Assembly: GCA_026724425.1 (NCBI GenBank)
Contig: JAIUCV010000022.1
Location: forward strand, 9,144,637 to 9,208,636
DNA from: Erythrophleum ivorense
Taxonomy: Eukaryota; Streptophyta; Magnoliopsida; Fabales; Fabaceae
Reading direction: 5' to 3'
DNA: 64,000 bases
Shown here: positions 23,249 to 36,140 of the stretch, piece after piece
How positions within the stretch are numbered: position 1 is the first letter of the stretch
Layout of the letters: every line of letters starts with the position of its first letter
Translations under genes and position numbers: made by a program
The notes under the pieces: model-generated
What the model was told of the DNA's origin: nothing
What the model saw: the letters and a program-made list of their open reading frames with translations, nothing else
Database searches by the model: none

Positions 23249-26172
23249 TGTGATGACTCTAATTTCTAATCATTGTAATTATGGTTAAATATGTGATTAA
23301 TAACCATAATCTAGGGTTACATGTCATTAAGGCTAATTACATTATGGAAATATGGGGAAATTTGAACCTTAATTTTATTAGAGTCATCAACCATAAAATT
23401 ACAAATACTTACGTACATCAGGGGAAAACAAATGTTCATTTATAAGCCTTGATTCTATTACCTATCATTTCCAATTCATAAGAACCTTCGATTAATATTT
23501 CTAAGTCATCCCTTGAGATTACCATATGAAAAACTAAGATTTTCTAGTCACTATAAGGGTTTTAGGATATTCGCCTGTGGCCAATTTACCCTTAGCTGCA
23601 GCCAATTCCTCTCGGCTTCACCCCTTGCATCATTACTAATTTTGCCACGACGATAGCTGTGACTAGTTGGACCTTCGCCGTGGCCAACCTATATGGCGCT
23701 GCGGCGAGAAAGCCTCCTGAAACTTACCTCGCTCGCCTCTCGATATTGGCCGCGACCAATACCTATTTTCGCTGCGGCCAATTCCTCTCTGGAATGCCTG
23801 ACTCATTTTCACAAAAGTTCACCACGACCAATTCCCCACTTCACCGCGACGAATTTCCCTCTGGACGACTCCTAGTTTTGCCTCTCACATTTCGCTACGG
23901 CCAATTCCACATTCACCATGGCTAATTGCTCTTTGGTACTCTCCCTGGCTAACTTCGCCACTATTGGCCACGGCTAACAATATTTTAGCCGCAGCCAAAT
24001 ACCTTCTGATCCTACTACTCTTAAGACCTTATCTCATACTCTCCACTCTCTATCTAGGGACTCTCTAGGGCCACTCTCCCACTTATTATAAGGTTTTAAT
24101 AGCATTTAGTTACTGAATTTCCTAGCCATTAGATCATTACCCATCCTACAATTAAAGATGGATTCTCCTCCTCATTCATTAGTCTTATATCAACAGATTT
24201 ACAAATTTCTCACAATGGTCATTCAATCATACTTACATTGGGTATTTCATGCATCAATAGTTCAAGTCTACAATCAATATCATAGGATTACATTACTCAA
24301 ATAGTCAATTATATCATAGATTTATAAGCCCAAAATAAATGTCAAAGTTCATACATCCATCAATAGCTAATATGAAGCCTATTTCTCAATGGTTACAATT
24401 CTATGTTAACAAAATACAACTCCTACACTTGGCAATACAGATACATGATGATGCTATACAAAGGTTAACAAAAATTAGCATTTACTCTATTATACTCAGA
24501 CTGAGTGTAGCTCCTCACACCAGGCCTCAACTCATGGATATTCATCCACTTGCTTGCCCTTATCCTTACCCGAAAAACCTTCACCTGAAATGTTTAATCC
24601 TATAAAATGGGGTGAGATATGAATCTCAATAACCAAGGCAATTCCATCATATATTCCAGTTTAATTAGCATACATGCATAGTTTCACATAAGTATTAGAA
24701 AAATGCTAGTCATATCAGTAAATGAAATAATTAGGCTATCATGATTACTATCCCATACTAGCAATCATATTTCCACATGTTAAAGTCCATTAACATTGAG
24801 AGAGGCCCATCCACTGTACCTACTCCCCATTGAGCACAACCAGGGCTCAATGCATCTGGGATTTGATTATAACCCTGTGCCTGATCGAAGCATATGCACG
24901 GGTGGCACCCACACCACAGCTCCACCATGGACTCGCAACTTCTAATCACAATATAATGATAGCCAACTAATTCATTCAACATTTCAAATCATTCATGTAC
25001 AGCAAAATATGAAATTAAAACAGATATATGCATGGAATTAATATAAACTCGGTTACCTCACTTGTAGACAATTGCACAGCCACCAATGGTACAAAATCTC
25101 CCTATAATCATAGCATCAAAGAATTACTACTCTAATTCATCATTAACAGTTGCCACAAGTACCCAAAGAATTTAAAATGCTAATGACTACCTAGGGATCA
25201 CTTATCCAGCCACTACAAGTCCCAAATTCGGATTGAAGTGTCCTTTCCCAGAAACCTCAATATTTCACCCAAAATCCTAAGCAAATTCGTACATAATTAA
25301 TACCCATATTATAAATTAGTTATTGGGGTCTCAAACTAGCAAAGAAAGCATCAAAATGAAGGGTTTATACTTACCTAATGTTAGCCCTAGTCTCAACCTA
25401 CGAATTTCACTAAGAAAATCCTAAACAATCACATTTCAGATTTTGGGTATGGTGAAAATATTCCAAATGAAAAACTAATCGGGCCAAATTAAAGAGAAAG
25501 AGAAGGGGATTAAGTTACATAACTATTTCCTTGGCTGATTTTGAGCTTAGAAGTAAGAAAATGTGGAAATATGCCAAGAACCCTAGCCTCTCCTTTAGAC
25601 CTCCGATTTTCTCCTTTGTGTTTCAGAAAAATGGGATAGTGTCTGAAGTGTTTAGGGTTTTAGTTAGGTTAAGTTGAGTCAAATATGGGTCATGGGCTAC
25701 TCCAAGGATCTAACTCCTAATGGGCTTTAGATTTTTGCTTTGTTGGGCCAGCTCTTATGTATTGGGTTACTAAAATTCAATTAGACCAGACCAAGTTTGG
25801 AAGACTCATTTGATTTGGGTTTGCTCAAAGGTTATTGGGCCAATTACATGGGCTTATGCAAGTTGGGTCTCGGGTCTCTGATTCATTAAATTGAATTGAG
25901 CCATCACTAGATGCTACCTCTTGCGCCAAGCCTCACAATAAAAAGGTTAGTCTACATCTACAATTATTGGGCCTCCATTAGTTTTAACCTTGGCTTACTT
26001 AATTTAATTTGGGCCTAGATGAAGTTTCTATCCCAATTAAATCTCAAACCCATATTAATAATTTATCTCTCTAAAATCTCTATTCACTTAACTTGCTCAA
26101 TTATCCCATATTAATTATCATAATAAATTTAATCCATGATTAACACTTTAATTAATTTTTTGGGGTGTTATA
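23249..26172 (-). mobile_element. Solo LTR A3 of family A (2924 bp)
   Basis: The reverse complement runs from TATAACACC (start, G-to-A in the first TG) to TCATCACA. A perfect 5-bp duplication AGATT lies at 23244-23248 and 26173-26177. It carries the conserved GC-rich block (about 24790-24930), the TGAGAT stem (24613-24628) and a decayed GC-box region (about 23569-23995). There is no interior, so it is a solo LTR. Confidence 0.93.
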
Positions 26173-26327
26173 AGATTCCTAGAATCTCAATAGCTCACAT
26201 ATCCATTCACACACACATTCAAGGCATATATACATCAAGTGTGCAAATAAACAAGCTACTAGAACCATAAATGCTCATTTACAAGATATTCATGCCACAC
26301 TTTCATAATCAAGCCATCAAAAAGCTC

Positions 26328-26541
26328 TAGGGACTTCTGGTTTTGCTTTACCCATTTTTAGGACTTTTGGATGTGCCTTACACTTGGCCTAGGGACTTTT
26401 GACTTGGCTTCACTCATCCAAGAGACTTTTGGCCTAGTCTCACCCATGCCTTGAGACTTTTGGCACTTCTTCACCTACATTAAGGGACTTTTGGCACTTC
26501 TTCACCCACATTAAGGGACTTTTGGCATCATCTCACCCTTA
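26328..26541 (-). repeat. 31-bp minisatellite in LTR B4
   Basis: About seven tandem units of 31-32 bp built on AGGGACTTTTGGC followed by a CTCACCC-type segment. The same array, with varying unit number and quality, lies at about 1171-1341 (B1), 5920-6084 (B2), 8095-8285 (B3), 31500-31542 plus 34080-34225 (B6), 37612-37775 (B7), 51186-51352 (B5), 55558-55745 (B10), 59622-59790 (B9) and 62227-62395 (B8). Confidence 0.85.
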
Positions 26542-28399
26542 TAAGCTATTCTCACTATCAATGGCATTCAAGAGAACACATTGGCACCAATGTAATCTCA
26601 AGACATCAAGTGGCATGTTCTCAAATCACAAGAGCATACACAAGCACACAATTACATACATATGCATACAAGAATGTAAGCAAAATGAGGTAGGGAGATA
26701 CCTTGGATTTATGCAAACATTTCTTGATCATTTTCCTTCTCTTTTTTGGTCCCACAAGCACAACTAGGTGAATGTATGTTCTCTTGGCCTAAACACCATA
26801 AACAACACACAATTACACACTTGAAGCAAGCCAAGACACTAAACTTACTCTTGAACACACTTAGTTCCATGAGTGGCATAATGGTTCCATAAATGGCCTA
26901 TTAAAGCAACCTCCACAATTCAAAATCTAGTCTCCCATCTCTTTTCATTTCTAGGTCTTTTGGCCTCATTCGAAGTCCTTGGAGCCCTCACATAATCATT
27001 TACACAAGCTTAGAATTAAGTTGCTTCACAAGGCACCAATATGGACATATTGTCCCATCCCCATTCCATGGCTCATAAATTTTTTCCAATGGTTTCACCC
27101 ATCTTCTAATATCATATGAAGTCCCAAACCAAAGTTAGAATAAATTAAAACACTCCCTAGCCTAATGAACCTAGCTTGGCAAAAATATGCACCATAATGG
27201 AGGTTCATGGAGTTCTTGATTTTTCCTTAACGGAAGAGCCACTTGGGAGGGTTTCTAGAGGTCTTAGGAGCTCAAGGAAACATTCAAATAGCCAAGGGAA
27301 CACTCACATAAAATCAGATTTTCTAAAACCCTAAAGAAGCCTACACTTTTTTATCTTATTTCCTATGGGTTTTTATTGTAATTTCTTGCCATATTCCTCT
27401 TTCTCATGGTCTAAAACCCTAGTTCCTCTCTTGTTTTTAGATAGAACATCTCCCTCTCATATGGTTTTGGTTTGGCCAAAATCATACACAAGGAGAAGCA
27501 AGAAGAGAAAGCAACATAAGCAAGGATTTACCTTAGATTCAAGTATGTATTCAAGGATCTTCCTTCTTGATTTATTTCTCCTCAATTAATTCAAACTCCT
27601 CCTCCTTGTTCTGGACTCAAAATAGAACCATTCATCTTAAATAAGCCATGGAAAGAGAGGAGGATAGGAGAGGAATAAAATTGGAAGAGAAAGGAGCATG
27701 AAATTCTATAGATTTACCTATCTTCCTTTCCTTTTTCTTCCTCTTTCTCTCCCCTTCTTGTGCATCTAAGAGAGGGCTTGTTTTTCTGTATTTTGGACAA
27801 AAGAGGGTCGTGCTATATGAGAGAGAGAAGAGACAAGAAGCTTGTGGAACATTCAAGAAACTTACTTTTTCAAAAATTCTAATTTCGTCCTTTCATAATG
27901 GCAATTACGTTTCGGCTTCGTTTTACCTTCTTTTTGAGAACCATATTTTAAATTATAAAATTTAGGCTCCCAATTTAATAAAATGCCTATGGAATCACTA
28001 AAATTAGAGCTAAAACCTTCTCGAATGAATACGTCAAAGTTTAGGCTCACCATCATTAGTAAACATACACCGGAGGGGTTTTACCAGTCCCGGGACTTCC
28101 TATGATTTTTGAGGCCTCTGAGAACCTTGGGCAACTCAAATTTTCCATTTAAAAATCCCTTCTATGTGTTTTTCCAAAAGTTACACTTATTTCTGAAAAT
28201 GCCATTACGTTTCGTTAATTTTCGTCACAAATTGTTTCATCATCATAGCTCTATTTTTCTTTCCGTTAGAGCCTGAAATTATCATTTTTAAGAGTCTAAG
28301 ACTCTACCCAAATTTTTCAAGACATTATCTAGCTCATTTCAGAGGGTTTGCTTTTATACAACTTATTTCATCATTTTACAAAAAATTATGTTTGTTACA

Positions 28400-29008
28400 A
28401 AGGTCAAGAGTAGTACAATGGCTATCCAATTGTACAATACAATTTAAGCACACATAAGACATAATCATAGAATATCTAGTAGGGGTAGACACAAATAATT
28501 TGAATAGCAATAGGCTAATTTTAAGACCCAGACGCTTAACACAGTCATATGAGATGAATGAGTGGGTCATACTGAAATCAAATAGTGCATCTACAACATG
28601 ATTATGAATAAGAATAATACCTTGGATTATACTAGGGGACCTATTAGCCTTTTGTTGCATAAGTACAAACACTCGTCCTTGTGTAGGTGGTTTAACAGAT
28701 GAGGCCGACTTTCTTGACACTGTGCAAGTCCATGTATAGTGTCCAGGCTTCCCATAATTATAGCATACTAGGCATGGTCCATTGTCATGGTTCTTCCCAC
28801 ACTTGCCACAAGCTGAAAGGGCACTAGCTATGCTCTTCGAGGGTCCCAAATTTCTTCTTTAAGGAACATTTCTTAGGGGTGGTCTCTTACCTCAAGAGCT
28901 ACTACCACTACTGGTCCCCTTCTTACTTTCACCCTTAAGGGACTCTATGCCTCGATCATGTTTACCTTTTATGGTTTTCTTTCTTTTGGCCTTACTCTCC
29001 ATCAAGGC
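28400..29008 (-). pseudogene. gag-protease fragment of an older gypsy element
   Basis: On the minus strand this matches A1 from the Gag basic linker to the protease. Visible: ESKAKRKKT...KHDRG linker, an upstream knuckle CGKCGKNHDNGPC, a CCHC knuckle whose second Cys is Tyr (CYNYGKPGHYTWTC), then HNHVVDALFDFSMTHSFIS, a protease active-site box that keeps the Asp but has Phe for the following Ser and Ser for the Gly. It joins LTR B4 on one side and LTR B5 on the other, both cutting it mid-domain. A frame break separates the linker from the knuckle part near 28850-28890. It is probably the oldest layer of the right-hand nest. Confidence 0.88.
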
Positions 29009-29609
29009 TGTAATATTTGGTTTTTTTGAAAATGCTAAAAATGAACTAGTTATAAAAGGAAGTCCCTTAAATAGAAAGATTTGAGCCAAATAAAATTATA
29101 ATAAAATTCTAAATAATGAAAAATAAGGATCCAAGGCTTAAGATATCCAAAAACCAAAGATAGAGTAACTAAATAAAATTAGACGAAAATTAATGGTATT
29201 TTTGTAATTTTGGGCACTTTTTAGAAAACTTAAATGAGGGATCTTTAAATGAAAAAATTAAGTTTCTCAAGATTTTCAAAGACCCTAAAAACTATAGGAA
29301 CCCCTAGAATGGTTCAAACCCTTATAGGTTACGTGTTAGAGCATCGGTTGACTCAAACTTTGATTAGTTTATTCCGAAAGGTTTTAAATCTAATTTGGGT
29401 GAAATAAAAGGCATTTTATAAGTTAAAGGATCTAAATTTTATGATGAAAAAGATAGTTTTCAAAAAGGAGTTAAAATGAACCTAAATGAAAGAAACCAAG
29501 AAAGAGGACAAAATTAGAATTTTAAAAAAGTCTTAAATGAGCCCCTTGCCCTTATATAACACGTCCCACTCCTTTTCTTCACTTAACTAACCTATTTTCC
29601 ATCCCAAAC
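29009..29609 (+). mobile_element. Family B LTR copy B5, segment 1
   Basis: Starts TGTAATATTT at 29009 and matches the beginning of B2 (3991 onward), including the conserved upstream block (about 29230-29460) and a TATA-like box CTTATATAAC (29551-29560). B6 interrupts it at 29610, after CAAAC. Confidence 0.8.
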
Positions 29610-29623
29610 TATAACACCATAAA

Positions 29624-30169
29624 TTGTTATCTCATTTCATACTATATCTATGCCTCACATCATACAACTCACATAAGAGGCAAAATGATGGCATTAAAAT
29701 AATGCATTATTTAGTGTTACGTCGCGTATAAAATTTTCCTTCGGTATCTCGTGGACCATGTGAACTCATGTATCACATTATCATATTTAATTACATATAT
29801 AAAACTCATTTCCATCATCAAAATTGACCCACAACTCGTGGAAACTAAAGGGAAGCATAAAACACATATATACATTTTCGGCTAGAATTTCCTCACTTGT
29901 TATCTCATTTCATACTATATCTATGCCTCACATCATACAACTCACATAAGAGGCAAAATGATGGCATTAAAATAATGCATTATTTAGTGTTACGTCGCGT
30001 ATAAAATTTTCCTTCAGTATCTCGTGGACCATGTGAACTCATGTATCACATTATCATATTTAATTACATATATAAAACTCATTTCCATCATCAAAATTGG
30101 CCCACAACTCATGGAAACTAAAGGGAAGCATAAAACACATATATACATTTTCGGCTAGAATTTCCTCAC
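29624..30169. repeat. Tandem duplication of 273 bp in B6
   Basis: 29624-29896 and 29897-30169 are direct copies starting TTGTTATCTC and ending TTTCCTCAC. By eye they differ at three positions only (near 29736/30016, 29827/30100 and 29839/30112). Other B LTRs have this segment once. Confidence 0.93.
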
Positions 30170-31542
30170 TTTTGTCACAAATTTTAGAAAATCATAACTA
30201 ATTCTACAAAACTTGAAATCATGAATTATTGGCCATTCTTGAAAGCTATACATGTATACTTTATCCTAAAAATATGTCCAGACTATAACATCCAACACAG
30301 AAGACATTTGACATTCGAAAAGGTCCAGAGGTCAGGCTATCCACTGTTACTGTCACAGAATTTTGTAGTAGACTTCAAAAATGTCCAATTAATTACAGAA
30401 AAATCCAATCCATGAAAATGATACCAATATGGAAATCTGTGGATGTTAGCTAGAGGAAAAAAATAACTCCATACCAGTTCAGGCACGCCCAAATCTCGAA
30501 ACCTAATCAAACAGTTCAGGCACGCCCAGACCTGGATAGAATGTTTGAAAATTCATATCTCCCTCTTGGACCTCCAAATGAGATGCTTCTAGTTGGCACA
30601 AGTCACTGGGAGTGTCTAGTTTATCCATATAAAATTTTGTAGCAATTGGACATCATTTGGGGCCTGTGTGACAGATTTCATTTTCTAACCTGAGTGAACA
30701 ATAACATGACCAAAACTAGAATTGTTGCCATCTTTGAAAATTTATCAAATATTCTCTAGACTCAAAAATTATATTCCTTAGCTTCCCAAAAAGATCTCAA
30801 CAAGCTCTAATTACATGCCAAATCTTAGATCAAGATGAGCTCATTTGGACAACAAGTGATATAGGGTTCCATTATAGTCAATTTTGGCTTTATGTAGGAT
30901 ACTAAAGTGTCCAAATGTTCTCTCTTAATGTTTGGCACATCTTGGGTAAGTCTAAAAGCATGATCATGACTTATATGAACTATCCAAATGGTCACAAACC
31001 TTATACATCTTATTTTGGCCATCTCACTTACATTTATACACATTTGCATAAAACCATTCAAGAGGCCAAATTGCCATAACATACTCATTTTATATTCTAA
31101 TGGTCATATAACATAATCTCCCATTTATACATCACTTATTAACATAATTACACATATTCAAGATGTCATAGATGATATACAATAATGGGTTACATCATTT
31201 GACCTCAATATGATCTTAAAGAACAAAATTCCAACACTTTAGTGTAATGCTTTCATTTCTCATGTAGTTGGCTTCCATTCCCTTGGTCTCTTGGTTTACC
31301 TAGCATGTTAGAACATTAGAGAGGAGGGGATGAGATTCAAAGAATCCCAATAGCTCATATTCCATTCAATCATACATAAAGCATATAAAACAAGTCTCAC
31401 AAATGCATGCATGGCATATGGACATGTGCAATCATTCAAGAAACATTCTTAGCATTTGAAAAAGTCATATATAGCATACATAAGCTTGCCAAGCAAGTGG
31501 ATTGGCCTCACCCATTTACTTGTGGATTTTAGACTTGCCTCA

Positions 31543-34079
31543 TGATAAGTGCTAATTTTCATATATTTCATCCATATTTATTATTGTTTTTAATGATTAA
31601 TTTGAGCTTAAATGGATTTATTATGCAATATTTAAATTTGTGGTTAATTTTGGAAAATAATACAATCTTGAATTAATTAGGAGAATTTTTGGATTTAAAT
31701 TACTAAGATTTTATTCTCCAAAATTCTTTGATGATTAAATACTTTTTATCCTTAAAACACTTTTTAATTTTGGGCAGAATTTTCTTTTGGACAAATGAAT
31801 TGAAAAATTAAAATGAATTAAGGAAAAGATTGGATGATAATTCTATATTTTTTTATTAAATTCTGATGGCAATATTGTAAATAATATATTAGGTTTTTTA
31901 TATTTGTTGTTTTTGTTGGTTCTCTTGGGCAGAAAAACGCAGCAACAAGGCAGGGACATAGCAACGTGGAGAGCTGGGAAAATTCGAATGAATATGGGTT
32001 GAGTAGAATTAATAAGCAAATAAGAAGCGACTAGAAGAGAAGCAAGCAACGAGCTAAACACAAAAGCTACGGGTTTGAGCTAAAAAAGAAGGAGCTTCGA
32101 ACTTGGCAGAAGAGGCAGCCCTTGCTAGAATAACGACTGGAAAAAGCTGAGCTGATGGAATGCAGGAGCTAACGTGATGGCAGCAGTTGGGAATGTGATA
32201 TAAGAAGGAAAATGCATGCAGAAATGTAAGAAAGGCGAGCTGAATCACGTGGAAGCTTGGGCAGACGCTGGAAGACGCAGGAGTTACGTGAATGAGTAGA
32301 AAACAGAGCATGAAGCAAAGCAACAAGTTAAGCACGAGGAAAACGAGCTGAAGCTTGCATGAGTTAGGAGAACTAGCTACGAATTAGAGGAGAAGGTTAG
32401 AGCTGAATGATGGAAAGAAAAGAAGTAAGTTCAAACTGCACGAGCTGAATGGGAGCTAGAGAAAATTAACGAGCAAAACAGAGCATGCAGATAAATGAAG
32501 GATATGAAGTTGAATCACTTAGGAGCTGGAACAAGCTAAGCAATGAGATTTTATTGAAGTAATAAGCTGGATTTTGGGCTGCAGAATTTCGTGGATTAAT
32601 GAAGCAACCAACTTGAGCTACTGGCTGGAAGATGCTGAAGCTGTGAAGATGCTGGAAAACGCTGAAGCTGGACGAGGCAAACGTTGGAAGCCACATGAAG
32701 AAAATAAAGATTAGAAAAAGCTACGGGTTGACATGAAGAGGCTTTCACGTGAAGAATAATTAATGAAGAGCAGCAGCATGGAATTATATTAGAAACGTGA
32801 TTTCAACATGCAAAGCTTACGTGGTGTTAGTCAATAAAAGAGTCACGTGAACAGGAGCAAGTTTAAAGCGTCCAGAAGCACACTCCAAGGAAAGATTCAT
32901 ACTTCATTCACACCTCTCACAGTCCAGCACAACCACACCTCTGAATTATCACCAGAGTTTACTCCATTGATGCCTCAAATTCTTAGCAAATCCTTGCCTA
33001 TATATAGAACCATTCATTCATCAAGGACACCGTGGTTTTTCAACGAGGAAGAAGAACAGAAGAGGAGACAGAACGTGGAAAAGGGTGAGACTTCTAGGAA
33101 AGCCAGGGAGAATGTCCAGGGAGCATTCTTTCGTGATTTATCCATGGCTAATGCAAATTCCATCAACTCTTCTCCAATAAAAACCTCCATGGCAGCTTGA
33201 ATTAACCATGGTGGCTAGCTGAAAATTTGGAAGCTCCCAGATGAAGATTTGAGCCCCATCTTTTCCCACAAAATCGGATAATTATTCCTTACTATGTCTT
33301 TTAAATTCCAGCATTAAATCTTTGATTAATTTGACTAGGTTTAGTTAATTGATTTAGGAATTTAGTTGCTGAAATTTTATTAATTTGTTTTATGAATTGA
33401 ATTTGATTTTGGAATTGTGATTTTGATCATCATATGCTTATAAAAATTCCAGAATTAATGTGCAAATTACTTTCAAATTCCTCTTGATTTTGGGTTAATT
33501 GATACAATGGTTATTGGATTAATTTACTAGAAATTGTGTGCAATTAAAGGTTTGAGGAATTAATTAATCTAATTGGTCAATTAGTATCTTAAGTAAATTG
33601 TGCATGTGATTCTATTAATCAATTGAATTTGGTTAAAGTGTATTGTTGTTCTTAATTCAATTAATTAGTTATTCAAGGACTCTTGTGGTTGCAAATTCCT
33701 TGTTTAATTAATAAATTGAGTCTTGGATGGTTATTCAAGAATCTTTATAAGGAATACACTAAAGAGCAAGGAATTAATTCCAAATTTGGTAAATTAAATC
33801 AAGGGCAAGGATAATTGAATTCTAGGGAGTCCAATACAAAGCTAGCTACCATATTCTCTTAATTGTTCATCTCAATTAGTTTTAAATTCTTTTGATTTTT
33901 GTCAATTAAATTCTAGTACTTCAACCCCAAAATAAGTTTCAGTAGCAATACTTAGAATAACCTTTCCATAAACAAATTAAGGCATAAACTCCAAGGGAGA
34001 TGACCTAGGATTGCACCATTAACTATAAAAATTTATTTCACTTCCTAGTTTTATTTGAGATTGAACGACACAATCGTCA
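31543..34079 (+). mobile_element. Solo LTR of family C (2537 bp)
   Basis: TGATAAGTGC...ATCGTCA with a perfect 5-bp duplication CCTCA (31538-31542 and 34080-34084). A TATATATA core promoter box at 32999-33007 sets plus-strand direction, giving a U3 of about 1.5 kb. The U3 is purine-rich on the plus strand from about 31925 to 32760 and carries many ACGTG motifs. There is no interior. Clade unknown: the ends resemble those of Tat/Athila-type gypsy LTRs in my memory, which is weak evidence. A 117-codon open frame at 32847-33200 overlaps the promoter and is not credible as a gene. Confidence 0.88.
32999..33007 (+). promoter_or_regulatory. TATA box of LTR C
   Basis: TATATATAG preceded by CCT and followed about 25-30 bp later by a likely start region. 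Nine ACGTG cores lie between 31964 and 33077, most of them upstream. Confidence 0.6.
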
Positions 34080-36140
34080 CCTCACCCATTCTTTAAGAGG
34101 TTATTGGACTCAACCATGCTCTTGGGAGTTAACCTCACATTTGGGAGACTCTTTACTTTGTCTCAATCAATCTTAAGGGTTCTTGGCTCATCCTCACCAT
34201 GACTAAAGGTTCTTGGCCTCACCACACTCAAGCAAACCAAGGTAAACATCATAAACATCATTCAGAAAACATAATGCATCATCATAGTATTATGGAGTAA
34301 GAGCTCATGCTAGAACATTTTTTATGGCTTGAAATACATATACATACATTTAAAGACAAGTAAAGCAAGTAATCATGCGTGAGAGAAGGTGGAGAGAGCT
34401 ACCTTTCTAGCATTTGTACACTTTTTTCCTTAAGCCTTGAATCCTCTCCCTTGACCTCACACACCTAAGAAGGTGGAGATCATTCCTCTTGGCCTAGACA
34501 CATCATATGGAAGCTAATTATACTCTTGAAGTAAAGTCTAAGGCCACACAACTTGCTTAGATACTAGCTTGGCTCATTAGCCCCTTTATGTTTCCAAGAA
34601 TGCACCTAATGAAGCAACACCCATCAAATAAATTCTAGGCTCCATTCTTTCCTTTCAAATATGATTCTTGACTCCTTTTAAACCTCTTAGAGTCATCACA
34701 CAATTAAAATAGAAAGACTAACTACATGTTGCTTCTTTAGGTCATATTATGGAACATATAAGGCCAACTCACTATTTATGGTTTCTAAAATTTTTCTAAG
34801 GCTTCCTCTCATACTCTCCCATCATAGTGATGCAAAACTAAGCTTGGAAGGAATTAAAACACTCCCTAGGTGATGAATTCTCCTTGGCCGAAGCGAGGCT
34901 TCCATATGGCACCAATGGAGTTGTTTTAATTTCTTTGATGGGAGAAGCATGTGGGAGGTTCTCTTGGTGTCTTAGGAACTCATATATACTCTTAGATAAC
35001 TTAAATTACTACTAGGAAGCTTCATCTTAGCCTAGGTGCAATCAAATCCCTAAATTCCATAACTTGCATTTTAAAGCTCCCTTTTCAATTCTAGTTGTAT
35101 ATTCTTAATCCTCACACTCCATAACCTTTGGTTCCATCAAGAACACATAAAGAAAAACTCTCATCCTCACTTTCTCTCTCTAGACCTAAGCTTAAATGCT
35201 TGGAAACATAAGATTTTACAAGTATTTCAAGTGAAGTCTTACCTTAAAACAAAGCTCTCTTCACGTAGATTATTTTTCACCTATTGATTTCTTGAAAAGA
35301 GTCCCTTTTTGGCTTGGGTTAGACCTGAATCTTCAAGTTTTCAAGAAAAGAAAACCACCATTAGAGAGCTCTTAGAGAGAGAAATAACTTTCCTAACTGG
35401 CGCGGGATGAAACGGGGCCGTCTACTTCCCTATAAGGAAGCTTAAACTTTTTCTCTCTCTCCCCCTCTTAATGTCACACCATTGCTGCCCATTTTTCTAC
35501 AAATGGAAGCTTGGAGAAGGTGATGAGGTGTAATCTTACTTAAGAAGCCTCTTTTACTATTTTTCAAAAGGACCATTTTGCCCTTACATGCTTATTTGCC
35601 CTTTTTAAGCTCATTTTAACTTCTTTTTTAGAATTATCTTTTCCATCATAAAATTTAGGTTCCCAATTAAATAAAATGCCTTTGAAATCACTCAAATTAG
35701 AGCTAAAACCTTCTCGAACGAATCAGTCAAAGTTTAGGTCAACTGACATTGGAAAACGTCCACTAGAGGGGCTTTAGTTATCCCAGGCCTTCCTATGGTT
35801 TTCAGGGCTTCTGAGAACTCTGGAGAACTCAAAAATTTCATTTAAAAATCCCTCTTATGAGAATTCCAAAATTTGCTCAAAATGACAAAAATGCCCTTAT
35901 GTTTCACCTATCTTGTGTCACAATTCATTTCCTCATTCTAGCTCCATTTTTCTTTCCGTCTGAGCCTGAGATTCTCATTTTTAGGAGTCTAGAATGCTTT
36001 TCAAATTTTTTGGGACCTTAACTAAGTAATTTCAGGGGACTTCCTTTTATATCCAGTGAATTTTGTTCGTTGATGGAGAAACTATACGTTACGTTTCTCA
36101 CGTTTTCTCTCATTTTTAGAGAATAGGATGTTACATAAAC

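Larger units (their letters stand above)
21809..28399 (-). mobile_element. Family B LTR copy B4, hosting solo LTR A3
   Basis: Runs from TGTAATACC (21809) to TTGTTACA (28399); without A3 and its duplicated target it is about 3.66 kb. It carries seven minisatellite units (26328-26541), pyrimidine-rich tracts and the conserved upstream block (about 27930-28140). It adjoins a primer site at its left end and a gag-protease fragment at its right. Its sequence belongs with B6 and B10 rather than B3, which is odd if B3 and B4 were the two LTRs of one element. Confidence 0.8.
29610..36135 (-). mobile_element. Solo LTR, family B copy B6, hosting solo LTR C
   Basis: Runs from TATAACACC (29610; the usual TG is TA) to GATGTTACA (36135). 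Flanks CAAAC (29605-29609) and TAAAC (36136-36140) form a target duplication with one change. Subtracting C and a 273-bp internal duplication gives about 3.7 kb, the family length. The minisatellite is split by C. Its conserved upstream block is at about 35640-35840. Confidence 0.85.

Noticed and set aside
28400..29008. AAGGT (28400-28404) and AAGGC (29004-29008) as a target duplication around the gag fragment
   Set aside because: B4 and B5 have opposite directions and cannot be the LTRs of one element; a duplication would lie outside LTRs, not around an interior. Coincidence.
32847..33200. 117-codon open frame as a gene
   Set aside because: It lies inside solo LTR C, overlaps the TATA box and has no recognisable domain.
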